A DNA stretch of 64,000 nucleotides from an uncultured Eubacterium sp. Its GTDB lineage: Bacteria > Bacillota > Clostridia > Peptostreptococcales > Anaerovoracaceae. The notes below the pieces were generated by a model. The model worked only from the letters and a program-made list of their open reading frames with translations, was not told the origin of the DNA and made no database searches. Of the stretch, positions 17,787 to 27,507 are shown piece after piece; position 1 is the stretch's first letter; each line of letters opens with the position of its first letter. The stretch spans positions 1 to 64,000 of the forward strand of contig CAMNSS010000006.1 in NCBI GenBank assembly GCA_946555345.1, read 5' to 3'. A program made the position numbers and the translations under genes.

Positions 17787-18923
17787 ATGTCGGAAAAGAA
17801 GATAAAAGAAGTGATCGCCAGGACTTTTTTGGAACTGGCGGACGGGCTGGAAACGGGCAGCTTTGGCAAGAATCCTGTCATTGGAATCGCTGCGGAGGGA
17901 AGCGAACACGGCAGTGAAGTTTTAGGGGAGGCGGCGGCCCTGGCGGCGGCAAAGGGCATCAAAACCGTGCTTTTGCAAGGTGAAAAGGCACATGAAGAAA
18001 TGGAGCGGATGCTTCGGGAAGGGACGCTAGACGGGGCGGTAACGATGCATTACCCGTTCCCGATCGGGGTGTCCACTGTGGGAAAGATCGTAACGCCTGC
18101 AAAGGGAAAAAGCCTGTACCTTGCCACTACGACAGGGACGGCGGATACAGACCGGGTTTGTGCGATGGTTAAAAATGCTGTTTACGGGATTATTGCGGCG
18201 AAAGCGGACGGGGTGCGAGATCCGTCTGTGGGAATTGCGAATATCGACGGCGCGCGCCAGTGTGAAAAAGCGCTGCGCAAGCTGCAGGCGGGCGGCTATC
18301 CGATTACGTTTGCCCAGTCCCAGAGAGCGGATGGCGGGATCGTCATGCGGGGCAATGACCTGCTGTCAGCCAGCGCAGACGTTATGGTGATGGACTCCCT
18401 GACGGGAAACTTGATGGTGAAAATATTTTCCGCTTATACGACGGGAGGAAGCTATGAATCCCTCGGATGGGGATATGGTCCGGGGATCGGGGAAGGCTTT
18501 GACAAAGTGATCTTGATTATCTCCCGCGCCTCCGGCGCGCCGCTCATTTGCGGCGCAGCGGAGTATGCATCAAACCTGCTCAAAAATGATATGCTCCGCA
18601 TAGCCGCTAATGAATTAGCGAAGGCGAAGGATGCAGGGCTTGCGGAAATCCTCGCTGAGATTCGCAGCGGCGACGCAGACCATGGGGAGGCAAGCCGCCA
18701 AAAAGAAGCCGCCTCAAATGCTGTGTCCGCCCCGGAAAAAGAAGTGGTGACGGCACAGATTCCCGGGATCGAGGTGATGGATCTGGACGATGCTGTAGCT
18801 GCGCTTTGGGCAGAAAACATCTATGCGGAAAGCGGCATGGGGTGTACCGGCCCGATTATCATGATCAGCGAAGGAAATCAGCAGAAAGCGATGAAAATAT
18901 TGACGGAAAAGAAGTTTGTCTAA
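17787..18923 (+). CDS. grdD: glycine reductase complex component C subunit alpha
   Basis: A 378-residue PlsX/phosphotransacetylase-like protein, GrdD by sequence and position: GIAAEGSEHGSEVLGEAAAL, HYPFPIGVSTVGKIVTPAKG, and the C-terminal MGCTGPIIMISEGN with the conserved Cys. It forms component C with GrdC, releasing acetyl phosphate that acetate kinase can use for ATP. AAGGAAAGG precedes the ATG, 16 bp after grdC. Around residues 295-325 a Gln/Ala/Glu-rich stretch looks like an added linker. Confidence 0.95.
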   Translation: MSEKKIKEVIARTFLELADGLETGSFGKNPVIGIAAEGSEHGSEVLGEAAALAAAKGIKTVLLQGEKAHEEMERMLREGTLDGAVTMHYPFPIGVSTVGKIVTPAKGKSLYLATTTGTADTDRVCAMVKNAVYGIIAAKADGVRDPSVGIANIDGARQCEKALRKLQAGGYPITFAQSQRADGGIVMRGNDLLSASADVMVMDSLTGNLMVKIFSAYTTGGSYESLGWGYGPGIGEGFDKVILIISRASGAPLICGAAEYASNLLKNDMLRIAANELAKAKDAGLAEILAEIRSGDADHGEASRQKEAASNAVSAPEKEVVTAQIPGIEVMDLDDAVAALWAENIYAESGMGCTGPIIMISEGNQQKAMKILTEKKFV

Positions 18924-18943
18924 CTGCCGTTTTTATGTATAAT
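18916..18943 (+). promoter_or_regulatory. predicted promoter of selC
   Basis: TTGTCT (18916-18921), 16 bp, TATAAT (18938-18943). The -35 overlaps the last codons of grdD. Transcription would start near 18950, about 30 nt before the tRNA. Confidence 0.6.
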
Positions 18944-18980
18944 ATAGATAGCGTATATCCGCATACAGTTGGTACGATAC

Positions 18981-19077
18981 GGGGGTAGATGGGCGCTGGT
19001 GTGCCTTCCGGTCTTCAAAACCGGTTTGAGGGGTTAAGAGCTTCTCAGGTGGGTTCGATTCCCACATACTCCCGCCA
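18981..19077 (+). tRNA. selC: tRNA-Sec (TCA, reads UGA)
   Basis: A 97-nt tRNA with the hallmarks of selenocysteine tRNA: anticodon TCA in loop CTTCAAA between CCGGT and ACCGG, a long variable arm (about 20 nt), a 5-bp T stem GTGGG/CCCAC around TTCGATT, a long acceptor (GGGGGTA with TACTCCC), discriminator G and encoded CCA. It lies between grdD and selA, so the tRNA, its charging enzyme and its elongation factor are contiguous. Confidence 0.96.
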
Positions 19078-19104
19078 TTTATCTGCAAACAGGAGGATTG
19101 CGAA

Positions 19105-20511
19105 ATGGATAGGAAAAGACAGCTTTTGGCTGGATTGCCAAAGGTGGATGAAGTTTTGCACGACAGCCGTTTGGAAGGCTTTGTTGGCGATACGCCAAGA
19201 GAGCTGGTTTTGGATGCGGTTAAGGAAGCGATCGACGAACGGCGGCAGCGCATTTTACAATCATGGGAGCATATGGACGATATGGAGCCAGCTCCTTTTT
19301 TTGATACCATAAAAGAAAAGATCCGGCAGAAACGGCAGCACAGCTTAAAGCGCGTGGTGAATGCGACAGGCGTGGTTTTGCATACGAACCTGGGCAGGGC
19401 GGCGCTTGCGGAATCCGCTTGCCAGAGGCTTATGGAAATCGGCAGCGGGTATTCAAACCTGGAATACGATGTGCGGAAGGGCGCGCGGGGCTTGCGTAAC
19501 AGCCATGTGGAGCAGATGATCACGAAAATAACGGGAGCGGAAGCGGCGATGGCAGTCAATAACAATGCGGCGGCTACCCTGCTGTGCCTTTCCGCCATGG
19601 CGGAAGACAGGGAGGTGATCGTTTCCAGGGGAGAACTAGTGGAAATCGGCGGTTCTTTCCGCGTTCCTGAAATCATGGCGCAGGGCGGCGCAGTTTTGGT
19701 GGAGGTTGGGACGACGAACAAGACGAGGCTTTCTGATTATGAAAATGCGATTACGGAGGAAACGGCCGCTTTGATGAAAGTGCATACCAGCAATTACAGG
19801 ATCGTCGGATTTACGGCGGAAGCATCGCTTGCAGAGCTTGCTGCGCTGGGGAAAAAACGCAGGCTTCCCGTGATTTACGATATGGGAAGCGGGCTGATGG
19901 TGGATTTGAAACGGTACGGGATCGACGAACCGACGGTGAAGGAAAGTTTACGGGCAGGAATCGACGTTATCCTGTTTAGCGGGGATAAGTTGCTGGGCGG
20001 TCCGCAGGCAGGCATTATCGCTGGGAAAAAGATCTGGATCGATGCGATGAAAAACCATCCCCTTGCCAGGATCGCCAGGATTGATAAGCTGACGCTGGCT
20101 GCGCTGGAGGAGACGTTCCGCATTTACCTGGATGAAGAACAGGCGGTCAAGGAAATCCCGGCGCTTGCCATGCTTGCCATGCAGCCTGCGGAACTGAAAA
20201 AGCGCGGAGAGCTGTTGATGAGGCGGCTTGCGGGGCTTTCGTGGTGCGAAGCGGAATTGATTCCCGTCAAGGAAAAGGCTGGCGGCGGCTGCGCTCCTTT
20301 GGCTGCGCTCGATGGGTTTGCGGTAAGCATCAGTGCGCAGGTCCCGGCGGAAAAGCTGGAGCGGGAGCTTCGGAAGGGAGAATGCCCGGTGGTCGCGCGC
20401 ATCATAAAGGACAGGGTCTGTTTTGACCTGCGGACGATATCGGATGCGGATACAGAGATTATCATAGCGGCGATGCGGCAGGCAGGCGAAGCATTGCATA
20501 TCATGCCATGA
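19105..20511 (+). CDS. selA: L-seryl-tRNA(Sec) selenium transferase
   Basis: A 468-residue PLP enzyme of the bacterial SelA family. Visible are RVVNATGVVLHTNLGRAALA, the glycine-rich LEYDVRKGARGLRNSHVEQ, the PLP-lysine region FSGDKLLGGPQAGIIAGKK and the C-terminal R.I.D..CFDLRT segment. It converts Ser-tRNA(Sec) to Sec-tRNA(Sec) with selenophosphate from SelD. AGGAGG precedes the ATG, 27 bp after selC. selB follows at 61 bp, so selC-selA-selB are probably one transcription unit. Confidence 0.97.
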   Translation: MDRKRQLLAGLPKVDEVLHDSRLEGFVGDTPRELVLDAVKEAIDERRQRILQSWEHMDDMEPAPFFDTIKEKIRQKRQHSLKRVVNATGVVLHTNLGRAALAESACQRLMEIGSGYSNLEYDVRKGARGLRNSHVEQMITKITGAEAAMAVNNNAAATLLCLSAMAEDREVIVSRGELVEIGGSFRVPEIMAQGGAVLVEVGTTNKTRLSDYENAITEETAALMKVHTSNYRIVGFTAEASLAELAALGKKRRLPVIYDMGSGLMVDLKRYGIDEPTVKESLRAGIDVILFSGDKLLGGPQAGIIAGKKIWIDAMKNHPLARIARIDKLTLAALEETFRIYLDEEQAVKEIPALAMLAMQPAELKKRGELLMRRLAGLSWCEAELIPVKEKAGGGCAPLAALDGFAVSISAQVPAEKLERELRKGECPVVARIIKDRVCFDLRTISDADTEIIIAAMRQAGEALHIMP

Positions 20512-20572
20512 CCGCATCACAGCTGCATTATGGAGGCGGTGCGGCAGGCAAGCTGCACGGGAGGAAAACGGA

Positions 20573-22618
20573 ATGAAGAACGTGATTATCGGCACGGCAG
20601 GTCATGTGGATCATGGCAAAACCTGCCTGATTAAAGCTCTGACGAGGATCGATACCGACAGGCTCAAGGAAGAAAAGCAGCGTGGGATCACCATTGAACT
20701 GGGCTTTGCAAGCCTGCCCAACGACCTGGATCTGGATATCGGCATCATCGATGTTCCCGGCCATGAAAAATTCGTCCGCCATATGCTTGCGGGGATTGGC
20801 GGGATCGATATTGTTTTGTTGATCATTGCCGCTGACGAGGGCATTATGCCCCAGACGGCGGAGCATTTCGAGATTTTGAAGATGCTCCGCATTCCCCGTG
20901 GCATTGTGGCGCTGACCAAAACCGATCTGGTGGATGCCGATTGGCTGGAGCTGGTGCGGGAGGATGTGGAGGCGTATGTCCGCGGTACTTTTTTAGAAGG
21001 TGCGCCGATCGTCCCGATTTCATCCCAGACGGGCGAAAACATAGAAGAACTGCGCACGCTGATCCTTTCCATGGCGGCGGAGTGCGGAGACCGCCGTGAG
21101 AAGAAAGAGCTTCTGCGGCTTCCCGCCGACAGGGTCTTTACGGTGGATGGGTTCGGCACGGTCATTACTGGGACGCTGATGGAAGGAAGCGTAGAAAAGG
21201 GCGACGAGGTGATGATTTATCCTGCGGGGAAAAAGGCCAGGGTGCGGAATGTCCAGATTCATGGGCATGATGTAGGACGTGCGGCGGCTGGAAGCCGCAC
21301 GGCAATCAACCTGACGGGGATTAAAAAAGAAGAACTTGAACGGGGCGATGTGATCGCTTATCCTGGTTCGCTGGAAGCGGCGCAGATTTTAGATGTGAGA
21401 ATCGATTTGTTCCAGGATACAAAGCGGCTTTTGAAGAGCGGGAGCAGGCTGCATTTTTACTACGGTGCGGCGGAAACGCTGTGCAAGGCGGTTTTGCTGT
21501 CAGGGGAAACGCTTGGCGGCGGGCAGTCGGGGTATGGGCAGCTCAGGTTTGAATCTGAGGTTGCAGTGAAACGAGGCGACCGTTTTATCCTGCGGTTTTA
21601 TTCCCCGATGGAAACCATCGGCGGCGGCATCGTGCTGAATGCTTCACCCCGCAAGCGGAAACGGTTTGACGAGACGGCAGCGGAGCGTTTGCGCATCGAG
21701 GATACGGGAAGCTGCGAGCAGGTTTTGGAACTGCTGTTTTTAGAGGAAGGAAGCAGGCTGGCCGATGCGAAAAAGGTGGTGCAAAAGCTGGGAAAAACCT
21801 GGGAGGAAGCACAGCCCCTTTTGGAAGCACTTTTGGAAAAGGGCGCGATTTTTGACATTAGCGGTTCGTTTCTTCGCCGGGATGCCGCTGCCAGCGAAGA
21901 ACTTTTGCTTCACCGGGATATTGCCGCATGGATGGAGCAGAAGGCGCAGGAAATCTTAGACGGCTTTCACCTCGAAAACCCGGTCAATCCGGGCATGCCC
22001 AAGGAAGCGTTCCGCAATCGCTTGAAGGCGGCTATTTCCGGGGATGACATGAAAAAAATTGAATGCTTTATCGATTTTCTTTTAGAAAAAGGCGTGATCA
22101 GGGAAACTGGCGGGATGATTGCTGCGGCGGGCTTTTCCGTCCGGTATACGCAAGAGCAGCAAAGGTTGGCGGATCTGATGGAAGCGCTTTATCGCAAGGC
22201 CGGGTTTGAACCGCCTGAGCTGGATGCCGTTCCTTCCTTAATCCAGGATAAAACAGGCAAGCCGCCCAAGCAGACGGCGACGTTCAAGCAGGATGGGAAA
22301 CTCATGCAGCGGGATGACGGCGCCGCAGGCGGGAAACCGTTACAGAAGGATAGCAGGCTTATCCAGCAGATGGCGGATTCGCTGTGCGTGAGCGGGACGC
22401 TTAAACGGATCAATTATCAGTATTATATGCACAGGGATGCATTTGCGCAGGCGATGGATTTGCTGATGGCGGCTCTTCGGGAGCGGGGAAGCATTACGCT
22501 GGCGGATTATCGGGATCTGCTCGGCACGTCCCGCAAATATGCGATGCTGATTTTGGAATATGCAGATGAGGATAAGATTACAAAGATGGATGGCGATCGC
22601 CGCATTCCGGCAAAATAG
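20573..22618 (+). CDS. selB: selenocysteine-specific elongation factor
   Basis: A 681-residue translational GTPase. G-domain motifs are GTAGHVDHGKTCLIKAL, the G2 region QRGITIELGFASL, DVPGHEKFVRHML and ALTKTDLVDAD. EF-Tu-like domains 2 and 3 follow, then winged-helix repeats (from about residue 370) that bind the SECIS hairpin. It delivers Sec-tRNA to UGA. Around residues 555-600 there is a Lys/Gln/Asp-rich low-complexity insertion between winged-helix units. A GGAGG precedes the ATG. The stop overlaps the ribosome binding site of the LysR gene. Confidence 0.97.
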   Translation: MKNVIIGTAGHVDHGKTCLIKALTRIDTDRLKEEKQRGITIELGFASLPNDLDLDIGIIDVPGHEKFVRHMLAGIGGIDIVLLIIAADEGIMPQTAEHFEILKMLRIPRGIVALTKTDLVDADWLELVREDVEAYVRGTFLEGAPIVPISSQTGENIEELRTLILSMAAECGDRREKKELLRLPADRVFTVDGFGTVITGTLMEGSVEKGDEVMIYPAGKKARVRNVQIHGHDVGRAAAGSRTAINLTGIKKEELERGDVIAYPGSLEAAQILDVRIDLFQDTKRLLKSGSRLHFYYGAAETLCKAVLLSGETLGGGQSGYGQLRFESEVAVKRGDRFILRFYSPMETIGGGIVLNASPRKRKRFDETAAERLRIEDTGSCEQVLELLFLEEGSRLADAKKVVQKLGKTWEEAQPLLEALLEKGAIFDISGSFLRRDAAASEELLLHRDIAAWMEQKAQEILDGFHLENPVNPGMPKEAFRNRLKAAISGDDMKKIECFIDFLLEKGVIRETGGMIAAAGFSVRYTQEQQRLADLMEALYRKAGFEPPELDAVPSLIQDKTGKPPKQTATFKQDGKLMQRDDGAAGGKPLQKDSRLIQQMADSLCVSGTLKRINYQYYMHRDAFAQAMDLLMAALRERGSITLADYRDLLGTSRKYAMLILEYADEDKITKMDGDRRIPAK

Positions 22619-22626
22619 GAGGGCGC

Positions 22627-23529
22627 ATGGACTTTAAACAGATTGAAGCTTTTATCAATGTCGTGAAGTACAAGGGCTTTTCAAAAGCGGCGAAGGCTAC
22701 CTATTTGACGCAGCCGACCATCAGCGCGCATATCAACGCCTTGGAGAAGGAATTGAACCTGCAGCTGATCGACAGGATGAGAAAAGAAGCGGTTTTGACG
22801 CCGGAGGGGCGCATTTTTTACAATTATGCGCTGTCGATCCTCAATATGCGGTCGCAAGCGATCCTTGCCGTGCAGAATTTTTCCTTGAATATCAACGGGA
22901 CGGTGGAATTGCAGGCGTCCAGCATTCCGGGCCAGTATATCGTCCCGCGTTTGATGGCGGCATTTAAGAAAGAGTATCCGGAAGCGAAATTCATGCTGGA
23001 GCAGTCTGACAGCAGGAAGGTGGCGGAAAATATACGGGCGCATAAGGGTGAAATCGGCTTTACGGGCGTAAAGGCGGGCGATGGACTGATTTATGAGCCG
23101 CTCATGCGGGATCGCGTTGTCTTGATCACGCCGGACCAGCCGGATTACAGGGAAAGGCTGGGACGGAAGGTTTCGCTCCGGGATTTGGCGGGAGAGGATT
23201 TTATCCTGCGGGAAGAAGGCTCGGGAACGCGCGGGTCGTTTGAACAGGAGCTGGGCAGGCATGGGATTGGATTGCGTGACGTGAAGATAGCTGCCTGCAT
23301 GAACAATATGGAAGCGATTAAGCAGGCGGTAAAAGGCGGTGTAGGGGTTTCCATCATTTCGGAGGTAGCGGCAGACCGGGGGCGGGCCGATAATGGGTAT
23401 CTGGTTTTCGACCTGTCAGACTACCAGGCACAGCGGGAATTTTACCTTGCGTACAGCGACCGGGTTACGATGTCGCCGACGGCGGAAACCTTTCGGCTGT
23501 TTGTGATGGAGATGTTTGCCAGAATGTGA
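22627..23529 (+). CDS. LysR-family regulator of the selenium cluster
   Basis: A 300-residue LysR protein: N-terminal winged helix (FINVVKYKGFSKAAKATYLT, then QPTISAHINALEKELNLQLI) and an effector domain from about residue 90 (VELQASSIPGQYIVPRLMAA). GGAGG overlaps the selB stop and the ATG lies 8 bp on, so it is translationally linked to selB. Its place between selB and the selD group matches LysR proteins annotated as selenium-metabolism associated. The effector (selenite, O-acetylserine, or another) is unknown. Confidence 0.9.
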   Translation: MDFKQIEAFINVVKYKGFSKAAKATYLTQPTISAHINALEKELNLQLIDRMRKEAVLTPEGRIFYNYALSILNMRSQAILAVQNFSLNINGTVELQASSIPGQYIVPRLMAAFKKEYPEAKFMLEQSDSRKVAENIRAHKGEIGFTGVKAGDGLIYEPLMRDRVVLITPDQPDYRERLGRKVSLRDLAGEDFILREEGSGTRGSFEQELGRHGIGLRDVKIAACMNNMEAIKQAVKGGVGVSIISEVAADRGRADNGYLVFDLSDYQAQREFYLAYSDRVTMSPTAETFRLFVMEMFARM

Positions 23530-23608
23530 TAGAGCCGCTTGCATGAATGTGATGGAGATGCTTGCATGAGGCGAAAAGCTTTTGGTTATTTGTGATGGAG
23601 ATATTTGC

Positions 23609-24886
23609 ATGAAACAGATTTACCTTGATAACAGCAGCACGTCTTTTCCCAAAGCGCCGGGGCTTGGGAAAGCGATGGGCGCGCATATTGACGGCAATGG
23701 ATACAACATCAGCAGGGGTGGTTATGGCAAGGCTTATGCGCTGGAGCGGGAGGTGATGGAGGCCCGGGAGGAGCTTTGCGGGTTTTTCGGGGCAAAGCAG
23801 CCGCAAAACGTGATTTTTACGCCAGGCGCGACTTGGGGACTCAACATGGTCATCAAAGGGATTTTAAAGCCAGGGGATCATGTGATCACGACTGCGATGG
23901 AGCATAATGCGGTAGTGCGTCCCCTGACGCAGATGGCAGCGGCGGGCGTGGCATGGGAAAAGATCCCTTGCGATGAAACTGGCGCATTGCGGATGGATGC
24001 GCTGAAGCGGATGATCAGGCCGGAAACAAAGCTGGTTCTCATCATCCATGGCTCGAATGTCTGCGGGACGGTAAACTCTCTGGCGGAGGTTGGCGCATTG
24101 TGTGAAAAACAGGGTGTTTTTTTCGCAGTCGATGCGTCGCAGACGGCGGGGAGCGTGCCGATCGATATGGGCGGTTGCTGTATCGATGCGCTCGTTTTTC
24201 CTGCGCACAAGGGCCTGATGGGACCTGCGGGAATCGGCGGGCTTTTGCTTAGCGCTGATTTTGCGGAAAGCTGCGTGCCGCTTGTTTCGGGCGGGACTGG
24301 GAGTTTTTCCCATGAGGAGCGGATGCCGGAAATCATGCCGGACAAATTTCAGCCGGGTACGCTGAACCTGCCGGGCATTATCGGATTGAAACATGCGCTT
24401 TCTTTTATCAGGCAGGAAGGGATCGAAGCGATTGCGGCGAAAAAACAGGAGCTTGCCGCCCTCTTTCTGGAAGAGGTTCAGAATATGAAGGGCGTAAGGG
24501 CGGCAGGACTGCCAGGGATAGCATCGGAAGGAACGCCGGATGGGAGGCCGGCGAGAACGCTTGAAGGAACGCTTGGGATAGCGTGTGCGGGAATATCAGG
24601 GAAAAGACCGTCGGAAACGCCGGAGATAACACTGGGAACAAAAAAGCGGTGTGCCGTTGTGTCGCTGGATTTTCTGGAGCTGGATAACGGGGAAGCTGGG
24701 TATCTCTTGGAACATGAATTTGGCATCATGACACGGTGCGGGCTTCATTGTGCGCCTGATGCGCATAAGACGCTGGGGACGTTTCCACAAGGGACGGTTC
24801 GTTTTTCCTTTGGGTATTTTAATACCCGGGAGGAGATCCGGCAGGCGGCAGACGCAGTTCATTCGATTCTGTGCGGGGCGTTGTGA
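23609..24886 (+). CDS. cysteine desulfurase-like aminotransferase class V enzyme (copy 1)
   Basis: A 425-residue PLP enzyme of the NifS/SufS-related family. Features are YLDNSSTSFPKAPGLGKAMG, TAMEHNAVVRPLTQM, the VDASQTAGSVPIDM Asp, the PLP Lys in FPAHKGLMGP and the C-terminal RCGLHCAPDAHKTLGT with Cys. Family enzymes remove S from cysteine or Se from selenocysteine; next to selD, selenide supply is plausible. A Gly/Thr/Pro-rich insertion from repeats (SEGTPDGR, LEGTLGIA) lies at about 300-345. The ATG at 23609 follows GGAG. A second family member is at 28597. Confidence 0.9.
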   Translation: MKQIYLDNSSTSFPKAPGLGKAMGAHIDGNGYNISRGGYGKAYALEREVMEAREELCGFFGAKQPQNVIFTPGATWGLNMVIKGILKPGDHVITTAMEHNAVVRPLTQMAAAGVAWEKIPCDETGALRMDALKRMIRPETKLVLIIHGSNVCGTVNSLAEVGALCEKQGVFFAVDASQTAGSVPIDMGGCCIDALVFPAHKGLMGPAGIGGLLLSADFAESCVPLVSGGTGSFSHEERMPEIMPDKFQPGTLNLPGIIGLKHALSFIRQEGIEAIAAKKQELAALFLEEVQNMKGVRAAGLPGIASEGTPDGRPARTLEGTLGIACAGISGKRPSETPEITLGTKKRCAVVSLDFLELDNGEAGYLLEHEFGIMTRCGLHCAPDAHKTLGTFPQGTVRFSFGYFNTREEIRQAADAVHSILCGAL

Positions 24887-24957
24887 GAGCGTCTTTAAGA
24901 AGGGCGGCAGGACAGGCGGCTTTGAATGGGATGGCAGTATAGAAAGGAGGTGGCAGC

Positions 24958-25998
24958 ATGGACAAGGATCAAATTAAATTGACGAGCATGTCGCAGCACG
25001 CTGGTTGAGCGGCAAAAATGGAACCGTGTGTTCTATCAGATGTACTTGGCGGATTGCCGAAATTCGACGACCCGAAGCTTTTGGTGGGGTTTGAAACGAG
25101 CGACGATGCGTCGGTTTACCTGCTCAATGATGAGCAGGCGATGATCCAGACAGTGGATATTTTCCCGCCGGTGGTGGATGATCCGTATTTTTATGGGCAA
25201 ATTGCGGCGGCAAATGCGCTGAGCGATGTGTACGCCATGGGCGGAGAGCCTAAGCTGGCGTTGAATATCCTCTGTTTTCCCGATAATCAGCCCGTGGAAA
25301 TCGCAGGAGAAATTTTGCGGGGTGGTTATGAAAAGGCACAGGAAGCGGGGACGATGATTACAGGCGGCCATACTATCCGGGATCAAGAACCGAAGTATGG
25401 CTTATCCGTGACGGGATTCAGCCACCCGAAGGATGTCTTGACGAATGGCGGCGCAAAGCCCGGGGATGTGCTGGTTTTAACGAAACCACTGGGAACAGGG
25501 ATTTTGACGACGGCGGCGAAAGCCGATCTGCTGGAAAAGCCTGCCCATGATGCGATGATCCGTACCATGGGGCGGCTGAATAAATATGCGGCGGAAACGA
25601 TGCGGCGTTTTGCTGTTTCCGGCTGTACGGATGTGACTGGGTTCGGTCTTTTGGGCCATGCTTATGAGATGGCGGCGGCAAGCGGATGCACCCTGGCTAT
25701 CGATTCGGCGGCTGTCTCTTATTTGCCGGAGGCCAAGGCGTTTGCAGAAGAGGGAATTATTCCGGCGGGTTCGTACCGGAACCGGGCGTTCCTAGGGGGA
25801 AAGGTTTCGGTTGCCAAGGGCATTGCGCTTGCAGTTGAGGATTTGCTGTATGATCCACAGACGTCTGGCGGGCTGTTGATCGCCCTGTCAGAGCGGCACG
25901 GCGCGCGCCTTTTGCATGAACTGGAAGAGGCAGGAGAAGAAGCGGCTTTAATTGGATGGGCGCAGGAACGGGAAGCCCGCCATATTATTGTGAAATAA
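24958..25998 (+). CDS. selD: selenide, water dikinase (in-frame TGA = Sec)
   Basis: SelD makes selenophosphate from selenide and ATP. The start is the ATG at 24958 behind AAAGGAGG; TGA at 25006-25008 is residue 17 and gives HAGUAAKMEP, the position of the catalytic Cys/Sec in SelD. From there the frame runs unbroken: VGFETSDDASVYLLND, QTVDIFPPVVDDPYFYGQIA, NALSDVYAMGGEP, ITGGHTI and FGLLGHAYEMA. Total 346 residues, normal for SelD. Callers unaware of Sec would start at 25018 and lose the catalytic residue. SelD thus depends on its own product, as in other Sec-containing SelDs. Confidence 0.97.
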
Positions 25999-26058
25999 CG
26001 AAAGCTTATGGAACGCCTGGCGATGGACAGGCGAGAGGAGAAAGGAGCAGGAGAAAAA

Positions 26059-26409
26059 ATGAGTGAAGCGAAAAAAATTGCGATCATGATTTGCACGGAT
26101 AGTATTGGGACGGGCGAGGAGGAACTCGGCCACAGCCTGATGAAAAGCTATATTTATTCGTTAACGGAGGTGGATGATAAGCCTTCCTGCATGATGTTCT
26201 TAAACAAGGGCATTTATTTGACGACGGAAGGGTCTCCTGTCCTGGAGATGCTAAAGCAGCTTGCGGATGAGGGCGTGGAAATCCTTACTTGCGGGGCGTG
26301 CTTGGATTATTACAAGCTGACCGATGCGCTTTCGGTTGGGGAAGTTACGAATATGTATTATAATGTGGAATTAATGCACGAGTCGGACAATACGATCGTG
26401 ATTTCATAG
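26059..26409 (+). CDS. yedF: YedF-type selenium-metabolism protein, DsrE-like domain only
   Basis: A 116-residue protein matching the C-terminal DsrE-like half of YedF: IMICTDSIGTGEEELGHSLM, FLNKGIYLTTEGSPVLEML and EILTCGACLDYYKLTDAL with a conserved Cys pair. Full-length YedF also has an N-terminal TusA-like domain, absent here; a separate TusA gene lies at 31875. AAAGGAG precedes the ATG at 26059. It follows selD by 60 bp and abuts the DUF3343 gene, so it is probably in the selD operon. Proposed role is handling persulfide or perselenide, by family association. Confidence 0.88.
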   Translation: MSEAKKIAIMICTDSIGTGEEELGHSLMKSYIYSLTEVDDKPSCMMFLNKGIYLTTEGSPVLEMLKQLADEGVEILTCGACLDYYKLTDALSVGEVTNMYYNVELMHESDNTIVIS

Positions 26410-26706
26410 GTGCGTATTATGGCAGGGGGGAGATTGAACCAGCCATTTTATGCGATGGTGTTTTATGCCACTGAGGATACGATCCGGACGGAGCGGCAGC
26501 TTAGCTGTATTTTCGAGACGGCGATCATGCCGACTCCCAGGGAAATCTCCGAAAGCTGCGGTTTTGCGATCCGGTTTTCCCATGCAGAGGAGGATGAGCT
26601 GGTAGCGCGGCTGCCTGAAATCGAGGCAGCCTGCGCCCTGTACTATTTCAGTGCGCGGGATGGGAAGAAGCACAGGGCGGTCAGGCTCGTGGCAAAGAAG
26701 CCATAG
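26410..26706 (+). CDS. DUF3343 (putative Se/S carrier-like) protein, copy 1
   Basis: About 98 residues starting at a GTG that overlaps the end region of the YedF-type gene; an ATG at 26419 is the alternative. The pattern YAMVFYATEDTIRTERQL, MPTPREISESCGFAIRF and a central SCG are typical of DUF3343, described as a putative Se/S carrier family. It terminates the selD unit, being followed by a terminator at 26999. A second, divergent copy at 31239 follows the double-cubane gene. Confidence 0.82.
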   Translation: MRIMAGGRLNQPFYAMVFYATEDTIRTERQLSCIFETAIMPTPREISESCGFAIRFSHAEEDELVARLPEIEAACALYYFSARDGKKHRAVRLVAKKP

Positions 26707-26998
26707 CCGCCGGTGTGATTTTGATGCGAAAACAAAGCAGCCGCCATGTTTATTTCATTCTTGTATCCTGTCCCTGGAATCAAATTGGTTGGCACGCTTA
26801 AATTTATATTTTATGTTAAATGGGATTTTTTGAGTAGCAGATGCTGTTGTTTGTGCAGATGTTGCTCTGTTTTCAATGGTTCTGGCGTTGAAGCTGGCTC
26901 TTATTTGGAAAAACGGCCGTTTTCTGGCATGGGAATGGCCGTAACCGTTGGATTTAAAATAACAGTTGCTTTAAAAACAAGAGTTGTTACCAAATTTT

Positions 26999-27026
26999 AG
27001 CGGTTTTGTTAAAACCGCTGCCTTTT
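26999..27026 (+). terminator. terminator of the selD unit
   Basis: AGCGGTTTT and AAAACCGCT form a 9-bp perfect stem with loop GT, followed by GCCTTTT. Confidence 0.75.
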
Positions 27027-27223
27027 GTATTATTCTTTATCATTTCTTTTGCTGCTTTTTCGCTTGCGGTATGGGCGTGCATTATCCTTTCTGTACCGAA
27101 CGCCCCACTATTAAGAAAAAATAAACATTAATGGAAATATATTAAAATCATGGCCTCCGCATGGTAAAATGAACGCAATGATCGGTACGGTGTTGCCGCA
27201 AGGGAGCGTTCCTTGAATCGTGA

Positions 27224-27287
27224 ACAATTCAGGAAATATCGCTAAGGCGATATGACGGCCTGCCTCGAATATTCAGCGGATGTTTGG
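27224..27287. repeat. dispersed intergenic palindrome, copy at 27 kb
   Basis: GGAAATATCGC-TAAG-GCGATATGACGG followed by CCTGCCTCGAATATTCAGCG. This is one of the better-preserved copies, with a 7-bp core stem ATATCGC/GCGATAT. Confidence 0.55.
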
Positions 27288-27507
27288 AAAATGTAGCAGA
27301 ATCTGCCGTTGAAAAAGGATTGTCGAGTGAAAAAGAATTGTCGAGGTCAGCGTTGCCCTGTAATGGGAAATGCTGCGGGAAATGTAAATATATGCATAGA
27401 AATCATCGATGCGGACAGAGGGAACGATACATTTATTCGATTTTGCCGCTTGTTGCAAATAGATTATACTGGAAGAAAACAAGCATTAAGGGAAGAGGGA
27501 TGGAAAG

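Larger units (their letters stand above)
26707..27507. other. intergenic region, 801 bp, terminator plus repeat copy
   Basis: No convincing gene; an 84-codon frame at 26746-27000 has no ribosome binding site. Contents are the terminator at 26999-27026 and one copy of the dispersed palindrome at 27224-27287. The promoter of the activase gene should lie here. Confidence 0.5.
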
